Below, in pieces: positions 1 to 6,836 of a DNA stretch of 9,588 nucleotides. The position numbers and the translations under genes were made by a program. Under the pieces are notes generated by a model. That model saw only the letters and a list, made by a program, of their open reading frames with translations, did no database searches and was not told the DNA's origin. This DNA is from Methylacidiphilaceae bacterium UBA1321. GTDB taxonomy: Bacteria; Verrucomicrobiota; Verrucomicrobiia; Methylacidiphilales; UBA1321. Where the stretch lies: assembly GCA_002306945.1 (NCBI GenBank), contig DBTH01000060.1:1-9588 (forward strand). The letters run 5' to 3'. Each line of letters starts with the position of its first letter. Positions within the stretch are counted from its first letter, which is position 1.

Positions 1-328
1 GGACGCCAGTTCCATTATGACGAAGAAGGCATTCGATGCGATTGGAGGGTTTGGAACAGATCGTTCGACGAGCTACGAGGATTGGGAACTTTTCGCGTCT
101 CTGGTTCTTGAAGGCTTTACACTGGACGTCATACCCGAGAGACTTTTCTACTACAGGCACCAGGGCCAGGGTTTCTCCCGGATAACCAGCCCTGTGGAGA
201 ATCAGAAACGGGTATTGAACGCTTTTTACAGACACTCCAACAAAATCAACTTCAATGGCATTATGCAAAATATTCTTGTCCCCCTGTTTTATGCCAAGCA
301 ACCAAAGTCCGAGTTGCGCGAGGTGTAA
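1..328 (+). CDS. Glycosyltransferase family 2, C-terminal part (5' truncated by window)
   Basis: The reading frame is open to the left edge: codons from position 2 read DASSI before the first ATG at 17, so that ATG is almost certainly internal and the true start lies outside the window. The visible piece resembles the end of a GT-A fold family 2 glycosyltransferase. It has a FDAIGGF segment, then SYEDWELFASLVLEGF and a VIPERLFYYRHQG stretch, matching the usual 'GGF ... EDWDL ... P..L..YR' pattern that follows the catalytic core in this family. The last 40 or so residues are not diagnostic. Such enzymes transfer sugars from nucleotide-sugar donors during surface-glycan synthesis, usually at the cytoplasmic face of the membrane. 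The methyltransferase-like gene begins only 35 bp downstream on the same strand, so the two are probably co-transcribed. Donor and acceptor cannot be inferred from this fragment. Confidence 0.8.
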   Translation, partial: DASSIMTKKAFDAIGGFGTDRSTSYEDWELFASLVLEGFTLDVIPERLFYYRHQGQGFSRITSPVENQKRVLNAFYRHSNKINFNGIMQNILVPLFYAKQPKSELREV

Positions 329-363
329 GGTGAGGATAAAAACAGTCGTGAATTTTTTAGAAT

Positions 364-2481
364 ATGAGCATGCCTGCCCACCGTGTTGAAGAGTGGCGTA
401 GTATCATACTGCGCATAGCGGGTGGGGAGGATTTTGTATGCATCGGGGATTTTCCGGACGAACTCAGAAGGAAATTCGATGCCATAGGGGTTTACTATCA
501 ACAACTGCCCACGATAGAAGCCATAAACGGAGCCGTAGCGGGTAAGGTGTGGGTTCTTCGTGAAGTCCCCGAAACTGAGGCGGCCTCCAAGCTTCCCACT
601 TTAGTCAATCTCTATCAGCCGGCTCGTCTTTTTCTGGAGATGCCGGAAGAGAGTCATTCAGTATCCCACCGGCAAATTGAACAGGCGTTTCTATCGGTCG
701 GATATAGAAAATCCTCCGACTATCACGTCGATACCGAGTACGCAGAAAGTTGTGAGCAAGGAAGGTTTCACTCCTTCGTGCGGCTCGCGGCATCCGCACC
801 GACCGATGGAGCGGGTGATCCTTTGCGACAGACCGGACGTGACGCGGATGCCCGGACATTCCGTTATCACTGGGCCTCCCAGTTCATTCGCCCGTATGAC
901 ATTGTTCTGGATCTCAAAAGCGGGACGGGTTATGGAGCCAGCATCCTTGGAATACTGAGTCCCTGCCGAAAAATTTTCGGCTGGAGCGAGGACTCTCAAC
1001 TCACCGAGTACGCGCAACAGACCTATGGATGTGAATCGAAACGGCTGGGTTTTGAAACCGCGGGTTTGGAACAATTGAGCCGTCTTGAAGACGAGTCGGT
1101 GCATTGCATCGTCTTGTTCGATTCCATTCCGGTGGCTCAGGATATGGCGACGTTTTTTGAACAGTGCAAACGCATCCTTGTTCCCGGTGGACGCCTGATC
1201 TGCTCAGTCCCGAATCAAGGTTGCGCTGAAAATCCAGTGCCAACAAAGCATGCGTGTACCTGTGAAAAAATTATCGAGCTCCTTTCACCACAATTTTTAG
1301 TCGAACGCATTTTCGTGCAGACTGCGGGCAATGAGAGCGACGATTCCAATGGACAAAAACGTTCTTTCCGTGAGGTGCCCGTTCCCGCGAATCCGGCGGA
1401 AGAAGCGGAGTGGTGGGTCGCCGTAGCCATGAAAGAGGTGAGAGGCGCCGGCAAGGAGAATTTCACCTGCCACTTCATGCCGCAATTTAATGGCATCGAC
1501 ATGCCTCAGTTTGTAAATGATTACAATAATCCATGGCTGATCTACTCGTTTGTTGCCATGGGCTATCGGGCGACTTCTCCGTCGATCATTTCAGAAATTG
1601 GCAAATCCCTTCTTGAATCGGAGTTGGAAACCTCAGCGGATTACGGATCGGCTCTGTGCGTTCTCGGATACCGGTATCTCGAAAATGAAGAGCTTGAGAG
1701 TTTGAGGACGCTTATTCCAAAAATCGAAAAATACATATCCCAGCGGCATACAAACGGTCACCAGCATCGCTGGAGAATATCCCTGGAATATTTGCTTGGG
1801 AAAATCTATCTCAAGCTCGGTGATCGCAAACGCGCCAAGGAGTCATTCAGAAACTGCGGTTACGATGACTGCCTGCTTTTCGCCGCGTCACTCGGTACAA
1901 AGGTGACAGAGTCGCTGCTGCTTCTGGGCTGGCTTCATTATCTGGACAAGGATAACGAAAGCGCCATCGCGGCATGGCAAAAAGGACTTGAGGAAACGCA
2001 GCGTATTTTCAAGGAATCGGACTGGGCCAGGTTTGAAGGCAGAAAAGATCTGCCCTATGACAACGGATACGCAGAAATGATGCTGGTTCTTGAGTACGCG
2101 CAGAAGTGTGCTGCCGCGATCCATTCCATTCGGAGCGGGGTCTTTGACTCGAACCGGATGGCGAGGGAGATCATCGACGACTTTCTGCCAAAAAACATCG
2201 TCAATAGTCGTAACATCCAGTACATGCGGGATCATTTTCAACATATCTGTGACTACGCCCGGCAGTTGCGGGAATGTATTCAGGATCAAGAGAAACATGT
2301 TCAGGATCTTGAGGGACGCCTCCAGAATCTCGGGGCGGAACTCAATGAGAAAGGGGCTTCCCTCAAGCGGGTGGAAGAGATGTCCAGTGCTCAGTTGAGC
2401 TATATCAAGTCCTTGAAAGAAGAATGTGAAAACAAGGAGCGAGTGTTGCAAAAAATCCGCACCAAGATGCGCGGGGCATAG
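364..2481 (+). CDS. Class I SAM-dependent methyltransferase fused to helical and coiled-coil regions
   Basis: This 705-residue protein has several parts. Residues 1-165 match no domain I recognise. Residues 166-358 are a Rossmann-fold methyltransferase: motif I is VLDLKSGTGYG at 181-191, an acidic loop (LEDESVHCIVLFDSIP) lies near 241-256, and the post-core strand RILVPGGRLICSVPN lies near 270-284, as in type 11/12 methyltransferases. Residues 370-415 (MPQFNGIDMPQFVNDYNNPWLIYS) and the alanine- and leucine-rich helices to about 600 look like a TPR-like solenoid. Residues 635-700 form a heptad-like coiled coil rich in E, K, Q and L. An in-frame TAG at 358-360 limits the start to ATG 364 or ATG 370; neither has a clear ribosome-binding site. 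Together with the glycosyltransferase 35 bp upstream, the context suggests a role in surface-glycan modification or chain-length control. The acceptor is unknown, and a scaffold role with a weak methyltransferase is possible. Confidence 0.72.
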   Translation: MSMPAHRVEEWRSIILRIAGGEDFVCIGDFPDELRRKFDAIGVYYQQLPTIEAINGAVAGKVWVLREVPETEAASKLPTLVNLYQPARLFLEMPEESHSVSHRQIEQAFLSVGYRKSSDYHVDTEYAESCEQGRFHSFVRLAASAPTDGAGDPLRQTGRDADARTFRYHWASQFIRPYDIVLDLKSGTGYGASILGILSPCRKIFGWSEDSQLTEYAQQTYGCESKRLGFETAGLEQLSRLEDESVHCIVLFDSIPVAQDMATFFEQCKRILVPGGRLICSVPNQGCAENPVPTKHACTCEKIIELLSPQFLVERIFVQTAGNESDDSNGQKRSFREVPVPANPAEEAEWWVAVAMKEVRGAGKENFTCHFMPQFNGIDMPQFVNDYNNPWLIYSFVAMGYRATSPSIISEIGKSLLESELETSADYGSALCVLGYRYLENEELESLRTLIPKIEKYISQRHTNGHQHRWRISLEYLLGKIYLKLGDRKRAKESFRNCGYDDCLLFAASLGTKVTESLLLLGWLHYLDKDNESAIAAWQKGLEETQRIFKESDWARFEGRKDLPYDNGYAEMMLVLEYAQKCAAAIHSIRSGVFDSNRMAREIIDDFLPKNIVNSRNIQYMRDHFQHICDYARQLRECIQDQEKHVQDLEGRLQNLGAELNEKGASLKRVEEMSSAQLSYIKSLKEECENKERVLQKIRTKMRGA

Positions 2482-2531
2482 TGACAATCCATTCTGCACC
2501 TCACCTGGCAGAGGCAGAACCTAAAGGCGTT

Positions 2532-2628
2532 TTGACGAAATTAACGGAATTTGAAAACCAATTTACGAAGGTTTTTTTGAAAGTCATAGTTCAGTAAATG
2601 TCAGTTAAAATTTCGTTAATTTCGTCAA
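2532..2628. repeat. Inverted pair of module A repeats in the 224-bp gap after the methyltransferase gene
   Basis: Positions 2532-2552 and 2608-2628 are 21-nt inverted copies that differ at one base. Each contains GACGAAATTAACG or its complement. They are separated by 55 nt of AT-rich sequence and could fold into a long-armed hairpin in RNA or single-stranded DNA. The same word recurs at 6898-6929, 8176-8206, 8395-8426, 8442-8472, 9459-9489 and 9515-9530, always between genes. The pair lies 50 nt after the methyltransferase stop and 77 nt before the next start, so it could act as a transcription boundary, but there is no GC-rich stem followed by a T run. The rest of the gap, 2629-2705, holds a TAAAAT word at 2660-2665 with no good -35 partner at normal spacing. 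Confidence 0.75.
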
Positions 2629-2705
2629 GGTCTTATCACTTTGTTTGCAACCGGGGTGCTAAAATCTCTCTTTGCGCTTCGGCGGGGAGAGGCTATTAAC
2701 GGAGG

Positions 2706-3989
2706 ATGAAGCGTTGGTGGATTTGGGCTGTTGTGGTTTTGACATTCCTGGTGACTGGAGTCGCACTGTGGTGGGTGATCCAGTCGCGCCCGAAGCTCCC
2801 GGCGGCAGATGCGGGCGAGCTGCGAATCCGCCCCTCGACTCCGTTGTTGATGTCGGTGCAGAAGCGGCCCGAGATTGAATTGAGCGCGTGGGCGTTCAAG
2901 GGAAGCCTTCCCGGCGCGGTTTGGGACCGGATTAAGGACGGATTTGAAAAAACGGGGACGGCAACGGTCTCCCTGACGGTCTACGATTCGGAGGATCAAT
3001 ATCGCGACGCCTTGAAGCAGGCCATGGCTAAACGCGTCCTGCCGGATGTCTTTTTGATCGGTTCGGACGAGGCGGAGGCGTTGCGGGAGAGCGGGTATGT
3101 GGCTCCGGTTCCGTTGACGGCTGACGATGAAAAGAATTATGTTCCCGCCGCGCTGGCTCCTTTTCGCAGGGAAGGCAAGACGTTGGCGATTCCGTCCGAG
3201 TTCAACCTGCTGGTGCTTTATTATAACCGCGCGGTGTTCGACCATGCGGGAATCGCTTATCCCGATGTGCACTGGACCTGGCCCATCATGGTTTCGATGA
3301 GTCAACTGGCTTATAAGGCGCCGAAACCGGTCGATCAAAAGCCGGTTTACGGAATGGAATTGCCGTGGCGGTTGGAATTGTGGCAGGCCTTCGCCTGTCA
3401 GGCCGGGGGGAAATTGTATGACGGTCAACAATGGCTGGCGGGAGATTCGAAATATGCCGCTGCCCAGTTGAAGGCGTTGGCATTTCTGCGCGACTATGTG
3501 AGGAATTACGTGATCGTGCCGCGCCCGCCGTCGGCGGATTCAGGCCAACTGTTTTTGACGGGGCAGGCCAACATGGCGATTGCGGGATCGGAGCTGGCCC
3601 GGCAGTTGCGGGAACAGTCATTGATCCGCTGGGGTGTGTGCCCCTTGCCGCACGACGATGCCCGCGCGACAGCGCTCGATTCCCGGGGATGGGCGGTGTC
3701 GAACTGGAGCCGTCATCCGGCGGAGGCGGCGCAGTTGGCGAGGGCCTTTGCGACGCAGCCGACGCGCAATGACTGGATTTCGGCGCAGGCGTTGAAATCC
3801 GATGAGGTTCTTGGCGAGATCGAAAAGGTTTTTTACGATTCGGCCGCGTATGCGCAGCCGACGCTTCAATTGCCGACAGCGGTGGAGGTGGAGAAAAAGG
3901 TGAATGAGGAAATGGGCCGCTGGATCATGCAGCCGAATCCTTCACCCGAAGCGATGCTCGATTGGGCGTCGAAGATTTTTCCGCGCTGA
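2706..3989 (+). CDS. Extracellular sugar-type solute-binding protein (family 1), membrane-anchored
   Basis: This 427-residue protein has the size and pattern of family 1 ABC solute-binding proteins (MalE/UgpB type). It begins with MKRWW and a hydrophobic segment at about 5-25 that has no lipobox cysteine and no clear signal-peptidase site, so it may stay as an N-terminal anchor facing the periplasm. Family-like segments are VLPDVFLIGSDEAEALRESGYVAP starting at residue 111 (shown here only as a landmark), AIPSEFNLLVLYYNRAVFDH at 161-180 (the typical LYYN motif before the hinge), and LFLTGQANMAIAGSELA at 282-298. An in-frame TAA at 2697-2699 fixes the start at 2706. GGAGG at 2701-2705 touches the ATG, too close to act as a normal Shine-Dalgarno. 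No permease or ATPase gene adjoins it, so it is an orphan here. The ligand cannot be read from the sequence. Confidence 0.82.
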   Translation: MKRWWIWAVVVLTFLVTGVALWWVIQSRPKLPAADAGELRIRPSTPLLMSVQKRPEIELSAWAFKGSLPGAVWDRIKDGFEKTGTATVSLTVYDSEDQYRDALKQAMAKRVLPDVFLIGSDEAEALRESGYVAPVPLTADDEKNYVPAALAPFRREGKTLAIPSEFNLLVLYYNRAVFDHAGIAYPDVHWTWPIMVSMSQLAYKAPKPVDQKPVYGMELPWRLELWQAFACQAGGKLYDGQQWLAGDSKYAAAQLKALAFLRDYVRNYVIVPRPPSADSGQLFLTGQANMAIAGSELARQLREQSLIRWGVCPLPHDDARATALDSRGWAVSNWSRHPAEAAQLARAFATQPTRNDWISAQALKSDEVLGEIEKVFYDSAAYAQPTLQLPTAVEVEKKVNEEMGRWIMQPNPSPEAMLDWASKIFPR

Positions 3990-4010
3990 AGAGGGGAAGA
4001 CGATTGGGCG

Positions 4011-4062
4011 AAACGAACGAAAGATAAACGGATTTTATCAGGAACTCAGGAAATCAAGAAGG
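4011..4062 (+). repeat. Module A (partial) plus module B repeat in the 156-bp convergent gap
   Basis: A degenerate module A (AACGAACGAAAGATAAACG, about 4012-4030) runs directly into a full module B at 4031-4062. The first 30 nt of module B, 4031-4060, are identical to 8217-8246, and all 32 nt match 6952-6983 with one difference. The element lies 21 bp past the stop of the solute-binding gene, in the gap before the leftward RHH gene. The remaining part of the gap (4063-4145) holds a perfect 12-bp palindrome, CTCCGCGCGGAG, at 4085-4096, followed about 12 nt later by an AT-rich tract. This could be a weak terminator between the two converging genes, but stem and tract are not adjacent, so I do not call one. 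Confidence 0.8.
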
Positions 4063-4145
4063 TTGAGAATGAGCCGTTCGTGCACTCCGCGCGGAGCCTC
4101 GATAGGGCAATTTAAATTTTTATAGCCGAGGACTTGCGCGACCGG

Positions 4146-4475
4146 TCAGGCGCGGCGGGTTTTCGATTTCGACCGGGCGCGGTAGCTGACCGGAGTGCGT
4201 GACTGTGCCGGTGCAGTTGCTTCCGGTGTTTCATTGAGCTGCGCTATCCGTGCATTGGCACTGGATGAAATCGTTGGGACGGCGGAATCACCGGCCGTTA
4301 TTTTTCTGCCCATATCGAGCATCGGAGGGAGTGAACCGTACTTTTCAACGTATTGGATCAGTGCGGTCACGGCCATGCTGATGACGGCGGCGGGTTTGAT
4401 GCCGTAAGCGGCAGCTATGTCTGCCAGCTTTTTTCGCTGCCCGTCATCCAGGCGGATGCTGAAATTTTCTTTCAT
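4146..4475 (-). CDS. Ribbon-helix-helix (CopG/Arc-like) DNA-binding protein
   Basis: The N-terminus looks like a CopG/Arc-type RHH fold: a short strand ENFSIRLDD right after the start, helix A GQRKKLADIAAAYG, then helix B KPAAVISMAVTALIQYVEKYG. Proteins with this fold bind DNA as dimers through the paired strand and often repress their own gene. The rest of the chain (to residue 109) is low-complexity, rich in S, T, A and P, with a basic end (RARSKSKTRRA) that could add DNA affinity. I chose ATG 4475-4473, which places the strand at the N-terminus as in the family; ATG at 4484 and an open frame back to 4529 are alternatives. There is no Shine-Dalgarno. The gene diverges from two other RHH-like genes, and a TGTATTACA word ends at its start codon. 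No toxin or recombinase gene adjoins it, so an antitoxin or plasmid-type role is only a possibility. Confidence 0.6.
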   Translation of the reverse strand: MKENFSIRLDDGQRKKLADIAAAYGIKPAAVISMAVTALIQYVEKYGSLPPMLDMGRKITAGDSAVPTISSSANARIAQLNETPEATAPAQSRTPVSYRARSKSKTRRA

Positions 4476-4551
4476 GTAATACATCGTAACGCGGGTACTG
4501 GTGTGACCGCAAATAAACTCTATTGACAAGCAAGTAACCTATTGTATTACA
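4475..4551. promoter_or_regulatory. Mirrored TGTATTACA words between divergent RHH genes (possible operator pair)
   Basis: TGTAATACA at 4475-4483 and its exact complement TGTATTACA at 4543-4551 lie at the two start codons of the divergent genes, with centres 68 bp apart. Each is itself a near-palindrome (TGTA, one base, TACA). A GTAAC word sits just inside each site (4486-4490 and 4534-4538). Mirror placement at the two starts is what one expects of autoregulation by an RHH protein that binds short inverted or repeated words. Binding is inferred; only the repeated words are seen. Confidence 0.4.
4523..4550 (+). promoter_or_regulatory. Candidate sigma-70-type promoter of the rightward RHH pair
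   Basis: A perfect TTGACA (4523-4528), a 16-bp spacer and TATTAC (4545-4550, four of six matches to TATAAT) precede the rightward genes. The -10 hexamer lies inside the TGTATTACA word, so a protein bound there would block the polymerase. The predicted start of transcription is near 4557, which makes ATG 4561 or ATG 4576 better starts than ATG 4552 and implies a very short leader. Confidence 0.5.
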
Positions 4552-4770
4552 ATGCGTGACATGAAACGGGGGTTGATGCTTTCCAAAAAGCGAATCGCGG
4601 GACGTTTTTCGCCTCGGGATAAGGCGCGTATTGCGCAGGCGGCAAAGCGGGTTGGACTGGAACCGGATCAATTTGTCCGCGAAGCAACGATGCTTTTGCT
4701 GGATGGAAAGCTCAATGTCTCCCATGTCGTGAAATCCAAAAACAGTCGGAGGGTAAGGGTGGAAAAATGA
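4552..4770 (+). CDS. Small RHH/MobC-like protein
   Basis: This product of at most 72 residues carries a segment at 14-50 with RHH character: strand RIAGRFS, helix PRDKARIAQAAKRVG and helix EPDQFVREATMLLL. The S-P-x-[DE]-K-x-x-[IL] opening of the first helix resembles that of DUF1778, MobC and Arc-type proteins. The tail (KSKNSRRVRVEK) is strongly basic. Starts are possible at 4552, 4561 or 4576; the candidate promoter favours the last two, and a G run at 4568-4572 lies just before ATG 4576. The stop overlaps the next start as ATGA (4767-4770), so the two are probably translated together. The role is unknown; binding DNA, possibly as a repressor or as an accessory in a relaxation complex, is inferred from the fold alone. 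Confidence 0.6.
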   Translation: MRDMKRGLMLSKKRIAGRFSPRDKARIAQAAKRVGLEPDQFVREATMLLLDGKLNVSHVVKSKNSRRVRVEK

Positions 4771-5237
4771 ATGACGCAGAAGGCACCGCGAACGATGTGC
4801 TCGCACCGAAGGGCAATCGAACAACGAAGCGGCCTTTGTCTTGTTCCCGGGATCGACAGATTCGGATTCGACTGCAGCCCTCGGAGAGGCGCTTGATGGA
4901 GGAATGGCAGAGGCAGAATTTCCAGACAGGTCATTCCTATGCGGAAACCTTATCGTCGTGGGTCAGGCATCAGCTTCGCCCTTTGATCGAATCCGGTGGG
5001 GATAATCAGTCCTGTCATATTTCTCAGGAGAAATACGAGAGAGTGGAAGAACTTGCGCGGTTGTTGAACAGATCTCCGGAAGAGGTGGTCGAAGCATGCG
5101 TGAAGGGAATCGAATTCCTGATTCGGGAGACGGATGTTCAACGGCCTTTGATCGTGGCGGAATGGCGTTTGCGGGAGCAATATCGCCGGGGCGGCAACGG
5201 CCCGGATGATCCGGCGGATAAAGGTCGATCCACTTGA
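4767..5237 (+). CDS. Hypothetical protein with two RHH-like segments
   Basis: I do not recognise this 156-residue protein as a named family. Two stretches have strand-helix-helix character. Residues 29-70 read DRQIRIRLQPSERRL..., a strand followed by helices, ending SYAETLSSWVRHQL, which resembles MobC- or Arc-like proteins. Residues 82-119 (SCHISQEKYERVEELARLL..., then a helix SPEEVVEACVKGIEFLI) could be a second copy of the fold, so one chain might form the equivalent of an RHH dimer. The N-terminal 28 residues and the C-terminal 20 look disordered. It overlaps the preceding gene by 4 bp (ATGA), with a GGAGGG at 4748-4753 that is rather far from the start. It ends 24 bp before the stop of the convergent lptE-like gene. 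Function is not assigned. Confidence 0.6.
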   Translation: MNDAEGTANDVLAPKGNRTTKRPLSCSRDRQIRIRLQPSERRLMEEWQRQNFQTGHSYAETLSSWVRHQLRPLIESGGDNQSCHISQEKYERVEELARLLNRSPEEVVEACVKGIEFLIRETDVQRPLIVAEWRLREQYRRGGNGPDDPADKGRST

Positions 5238-5261
5238 GATGTCGACGCGTCGGTCGGGCGA

Positions 5262-5786
5262 TCACCAGCCTTCGGTGATGCTTTTGACGATGTTGTAGGC
5301 GAGATCTTCGGCTGCGGAGGGAAGCGCCTGACGTTTGCCTTCCTGGAGATCCTGCTGAACATAGAAGGAGGTCTTGCCGGTGAATTCGCGGTTGTCAAAG
5401 ACCTTGCGGCCAGTGCGTCGGTTGGTGAAGGTGGCCTTGACGTAGATGGTCACCTGGTATTCAGCGGTGATCAGGACGTTTTCCTGGGTGCTGCGCAGGG
5501 AGTCGAGCTTGACATCGGTGATGGTGATGTCGAGCTGGGAATCGGCCCGGTCGGCGGTCGAGGTTTCGAGCGTGCCGTCGTTGTCGAAACGGCGGACGAC
5601 GGCTCCGGCGACGGTGGCTTGAATGTCGGGGGTGTAACTTTGGTTGTGGGCCATGGGAACCCAGACGCTCTTGACGCCTTGTACTTCCTTGCCGCTGATG
5701 TTGCCAACGCGGTAGCCCGCGCAGCCGGTGATTACGAGCAGGACCAACGCCGTGAGGGAGGCGATCCTAAAGAGTGAATGCGTCAT
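5262..5786 (-). CDS. lptE: LptE-family LPS-assembly lipoprotein
   Basis: This 174-residue protein starts with a lipoprotein signal: MTHSLFRIAS, a hydrophobic core, and the lipobox I-T-G-C with Cys22 as the lipidated residue, followed by AGYRV. The CxGY(R/H) start of the mature chain, the strand-rich body and the conserved-looking ADSQLDITITDV and EYQVTIYVKATFTNR stretches agree with LptE, the outer-membrane lipoprotein that plugs and helps fold the LptD channel during LPS export. Length is normal for the family. The start overlaps the stop of the bamD-like gene by 4 bp (ATGA on the minus strand, 5786-5783), so translation is probably coupled. No lptD is in the window. A short complementary pair (ATCACC/GGTGAT, 5261-5266 and 5274-5279) covers the stop codon but has no T run. 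The identity could also be a related 'LptE-like' lipoprotein of distant phyla; the family assignment is fairly secure. Confidence 0.83.
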   Translation of the reverse strand: MTHSLFRIASLTALVLLVITGCAGYRVGNISGKEVQGVKSVWVPMAHNQSYTPDIQATVAGAVVRRFDNDGTLETSTADRADSQLDITITDVKLDSLRSTQENVLITAEYQVTIYVKATFTNRRTGRKVFDNREFTGKTSFYVQQDLQEGKRQALPSAAEDLAYNIVKSITEGW

Positions 5787-6829
5787 TGTTGTGTGTTGGC
5801 GGGAGGAGTGTTGGGTGCGGGCGGTGTGGTGTTGGATACCGTCTCGGTCTTTCCGGCATTTTTCTGGGCTTCGACCATGGGACGAAGCTGGTCGATCTTG
5901 AGCTTGGCTTGACTAGCCTGTTTGGAATCGGGATTCTCGCGGACGACTTCGTTGTAATAAATGAAGGCGGCCTTGATGTTGCCCTGCTTTTCGTAGAACT
6001 GGGCGATGTTGAAGGAGCCCTGGACGCGGCGGCCCTGAAGCTTTTCGATATAGGACTTGGCGGAGGCGGTTTTTTCGCTGTTGGGATAGCGAACCATGAA
6101 ATCCTGGAAGGCTTCGATGGCTTTTTCCGCGGCGCTCTGGTCGTATTCGGGTTCGCTGGAGGCGCGGTACCAGGCGTAGCCAATCTGGAATTGGGCGTCG
6201 TCGACGATGTCGTTGCCGGGGTACTTGTCGATGATGGTGTTGTAGGCCTTCACCGCTTCGTTGAATTTCTTTTCGTTTTCGTGCGCCAGGCCGATCTTGA
6301 ATTGCGCCTGCGGGGCGAATTTTCCGTAGGGCGCGTTCTTGATGACGGTTTCGTAGATCTCGACGGTTTTTTCCATCGAGGGGCCGAGCGGGATTTTCCA
6401 CAGGCGCTGGGGTTCACCGGCGAGGTAGAGGTTGCCGATGGCGTATTCGCGTTCGAGGGCCTGTTCAAAGAAGCTGCTGGAGGGATATTTTTCGAGCATT
6501 TTCTGGTAGCTCTTGTAGGCGCGCCAGAAGTCGCCTTTCTGCTCCTCGATCTGGCCCATGCGGAATTGCGCTTCGGGCGAGAAGAAGGAAAGCGGCCAGC
6601 GGCGAACGAGACCCTTGTAGGCTTTGTAGGCGTCGTCGATGTTGCCTTTTTTCTCCAGTTCCTTGCCCAGTTCGAGCTGGTCGCGGGAGCTGGAAGCGGA
6701 GATGTCGGAACCTTTCTCGTCGGTCCAACCTTCACCCGGACGCCAAACCAGTGCCGCCGAACAAACCGTTGTTCCAAGGAACAGGGCCAGTAACGTCGTG
6801 CTCAGGGTACGGCGGAGGAAAATATGCAT
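5783..6829 (-). CDS. bamD: BamD/YfiO-like outer-membrane assembly TPR protein
   Basis: From the start chosen here this is a 348-residue protein with a signal sequence (MHIFLRRTLS, hydrophobic core, VCSA) likely cut before ALVWRPGEGW, then tetratricopeptide helices from about 50 to 315. Repeated landmarks are KGNIDDAYKAYKGLVRRWP (61-79), KGDFWRAYKSYQKMLEKYP (98-116), KFNEAVKAYNTIIDKYP (188-204), KAIEAFQDFMVRYP (236-249) and KQGNIKAAFIYYNEVV (281-296). Five such units and the A-x-x-x-[YF]-x-x-[LIVF]-x-x-x-[YW]-P pattern match BamD/YbgF. The tail is rich in P, T and N. The cysteine at 23 follows TTV rather than a normal lipobox, so lipid anchoring, usual for BamD, is doubtful. A longer frame begins at 6871, but the candidate promoter at 6837-6864 and the signal sequence favour 6829. 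It is followed by lptE in the same operon. Confidence 0.75.
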   Translation of the reverse strand: MHIFLRRTLSTTLLALFLGTTVCSAALVWRPGEGWTDEKGSDISASSSRDQLELGKELEKKGNIDDAYKAYKGLVRRWPLSFFSPEAQFRMGQIEEQKGDFWRAYKSYQKMLEKYPSSSFFEQALEREYAIGNLYLAGEPQRLWKIPLGPSMEKTVEIYETVIKNAPYGKFAPQAQFKIGLAHENEKKFNEAVKAYNTIIDKYPGNDIVDDAQFQIGYAWYRASSEPEYDQSAAEKAIEAFQDFMVRYPNSEKTASAKSYIEKLQGRRVQGSFNIAQFYEKQGNIKAAFIYYNEVVRENPDSKQASQAKLKIDQLRPMVEAQKNAGKTETVSNTTPPAPNTPPANTQQ

Positions 6830-6836
6830 TGTCAAT

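Noticed and set aside
358..363. TAGAAT just before ATG 364 as a -10 box
   Set aside because: No -35 is found at 15-19 bp, and the upstream gene ends only 35 bp away on the same strand, so read-through transcription is more likely.
2625..3431. Open frame of 268 codons on the minus strand opposite the solute-binding gene
   Set aside because: It is an antisense shadow rich in R, P and S, and it runs into the module A repeat; the plus-strand protein matches a known family.
2505..4919. TGGCAGAGGCAGAA present at 2505-2518 and again at 4906-4919
   Set aside because: The second copy is inside a coding sequence, the word is short and purine-rich, and neither neighbourhood shows further similarity, so chance is likely.
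4146..5237. Classical toxin-antitoxin module
   Set aside because: All three products look like DNA-binding proteins of the RHH type; no RelE, MazF, PIN or GNAT-like toxin sequence is seen beside them.
5774..6793. Long open frame on the plus strand (339 codons) opposite the bamD-like gene
   Set aside because: Its product is a low-complexity run of G, F, V, L and D with no recognisable domain, as expected from the antisense of a GC-biased gene. The minus-strand product has a signal sequence and clear TPR units.
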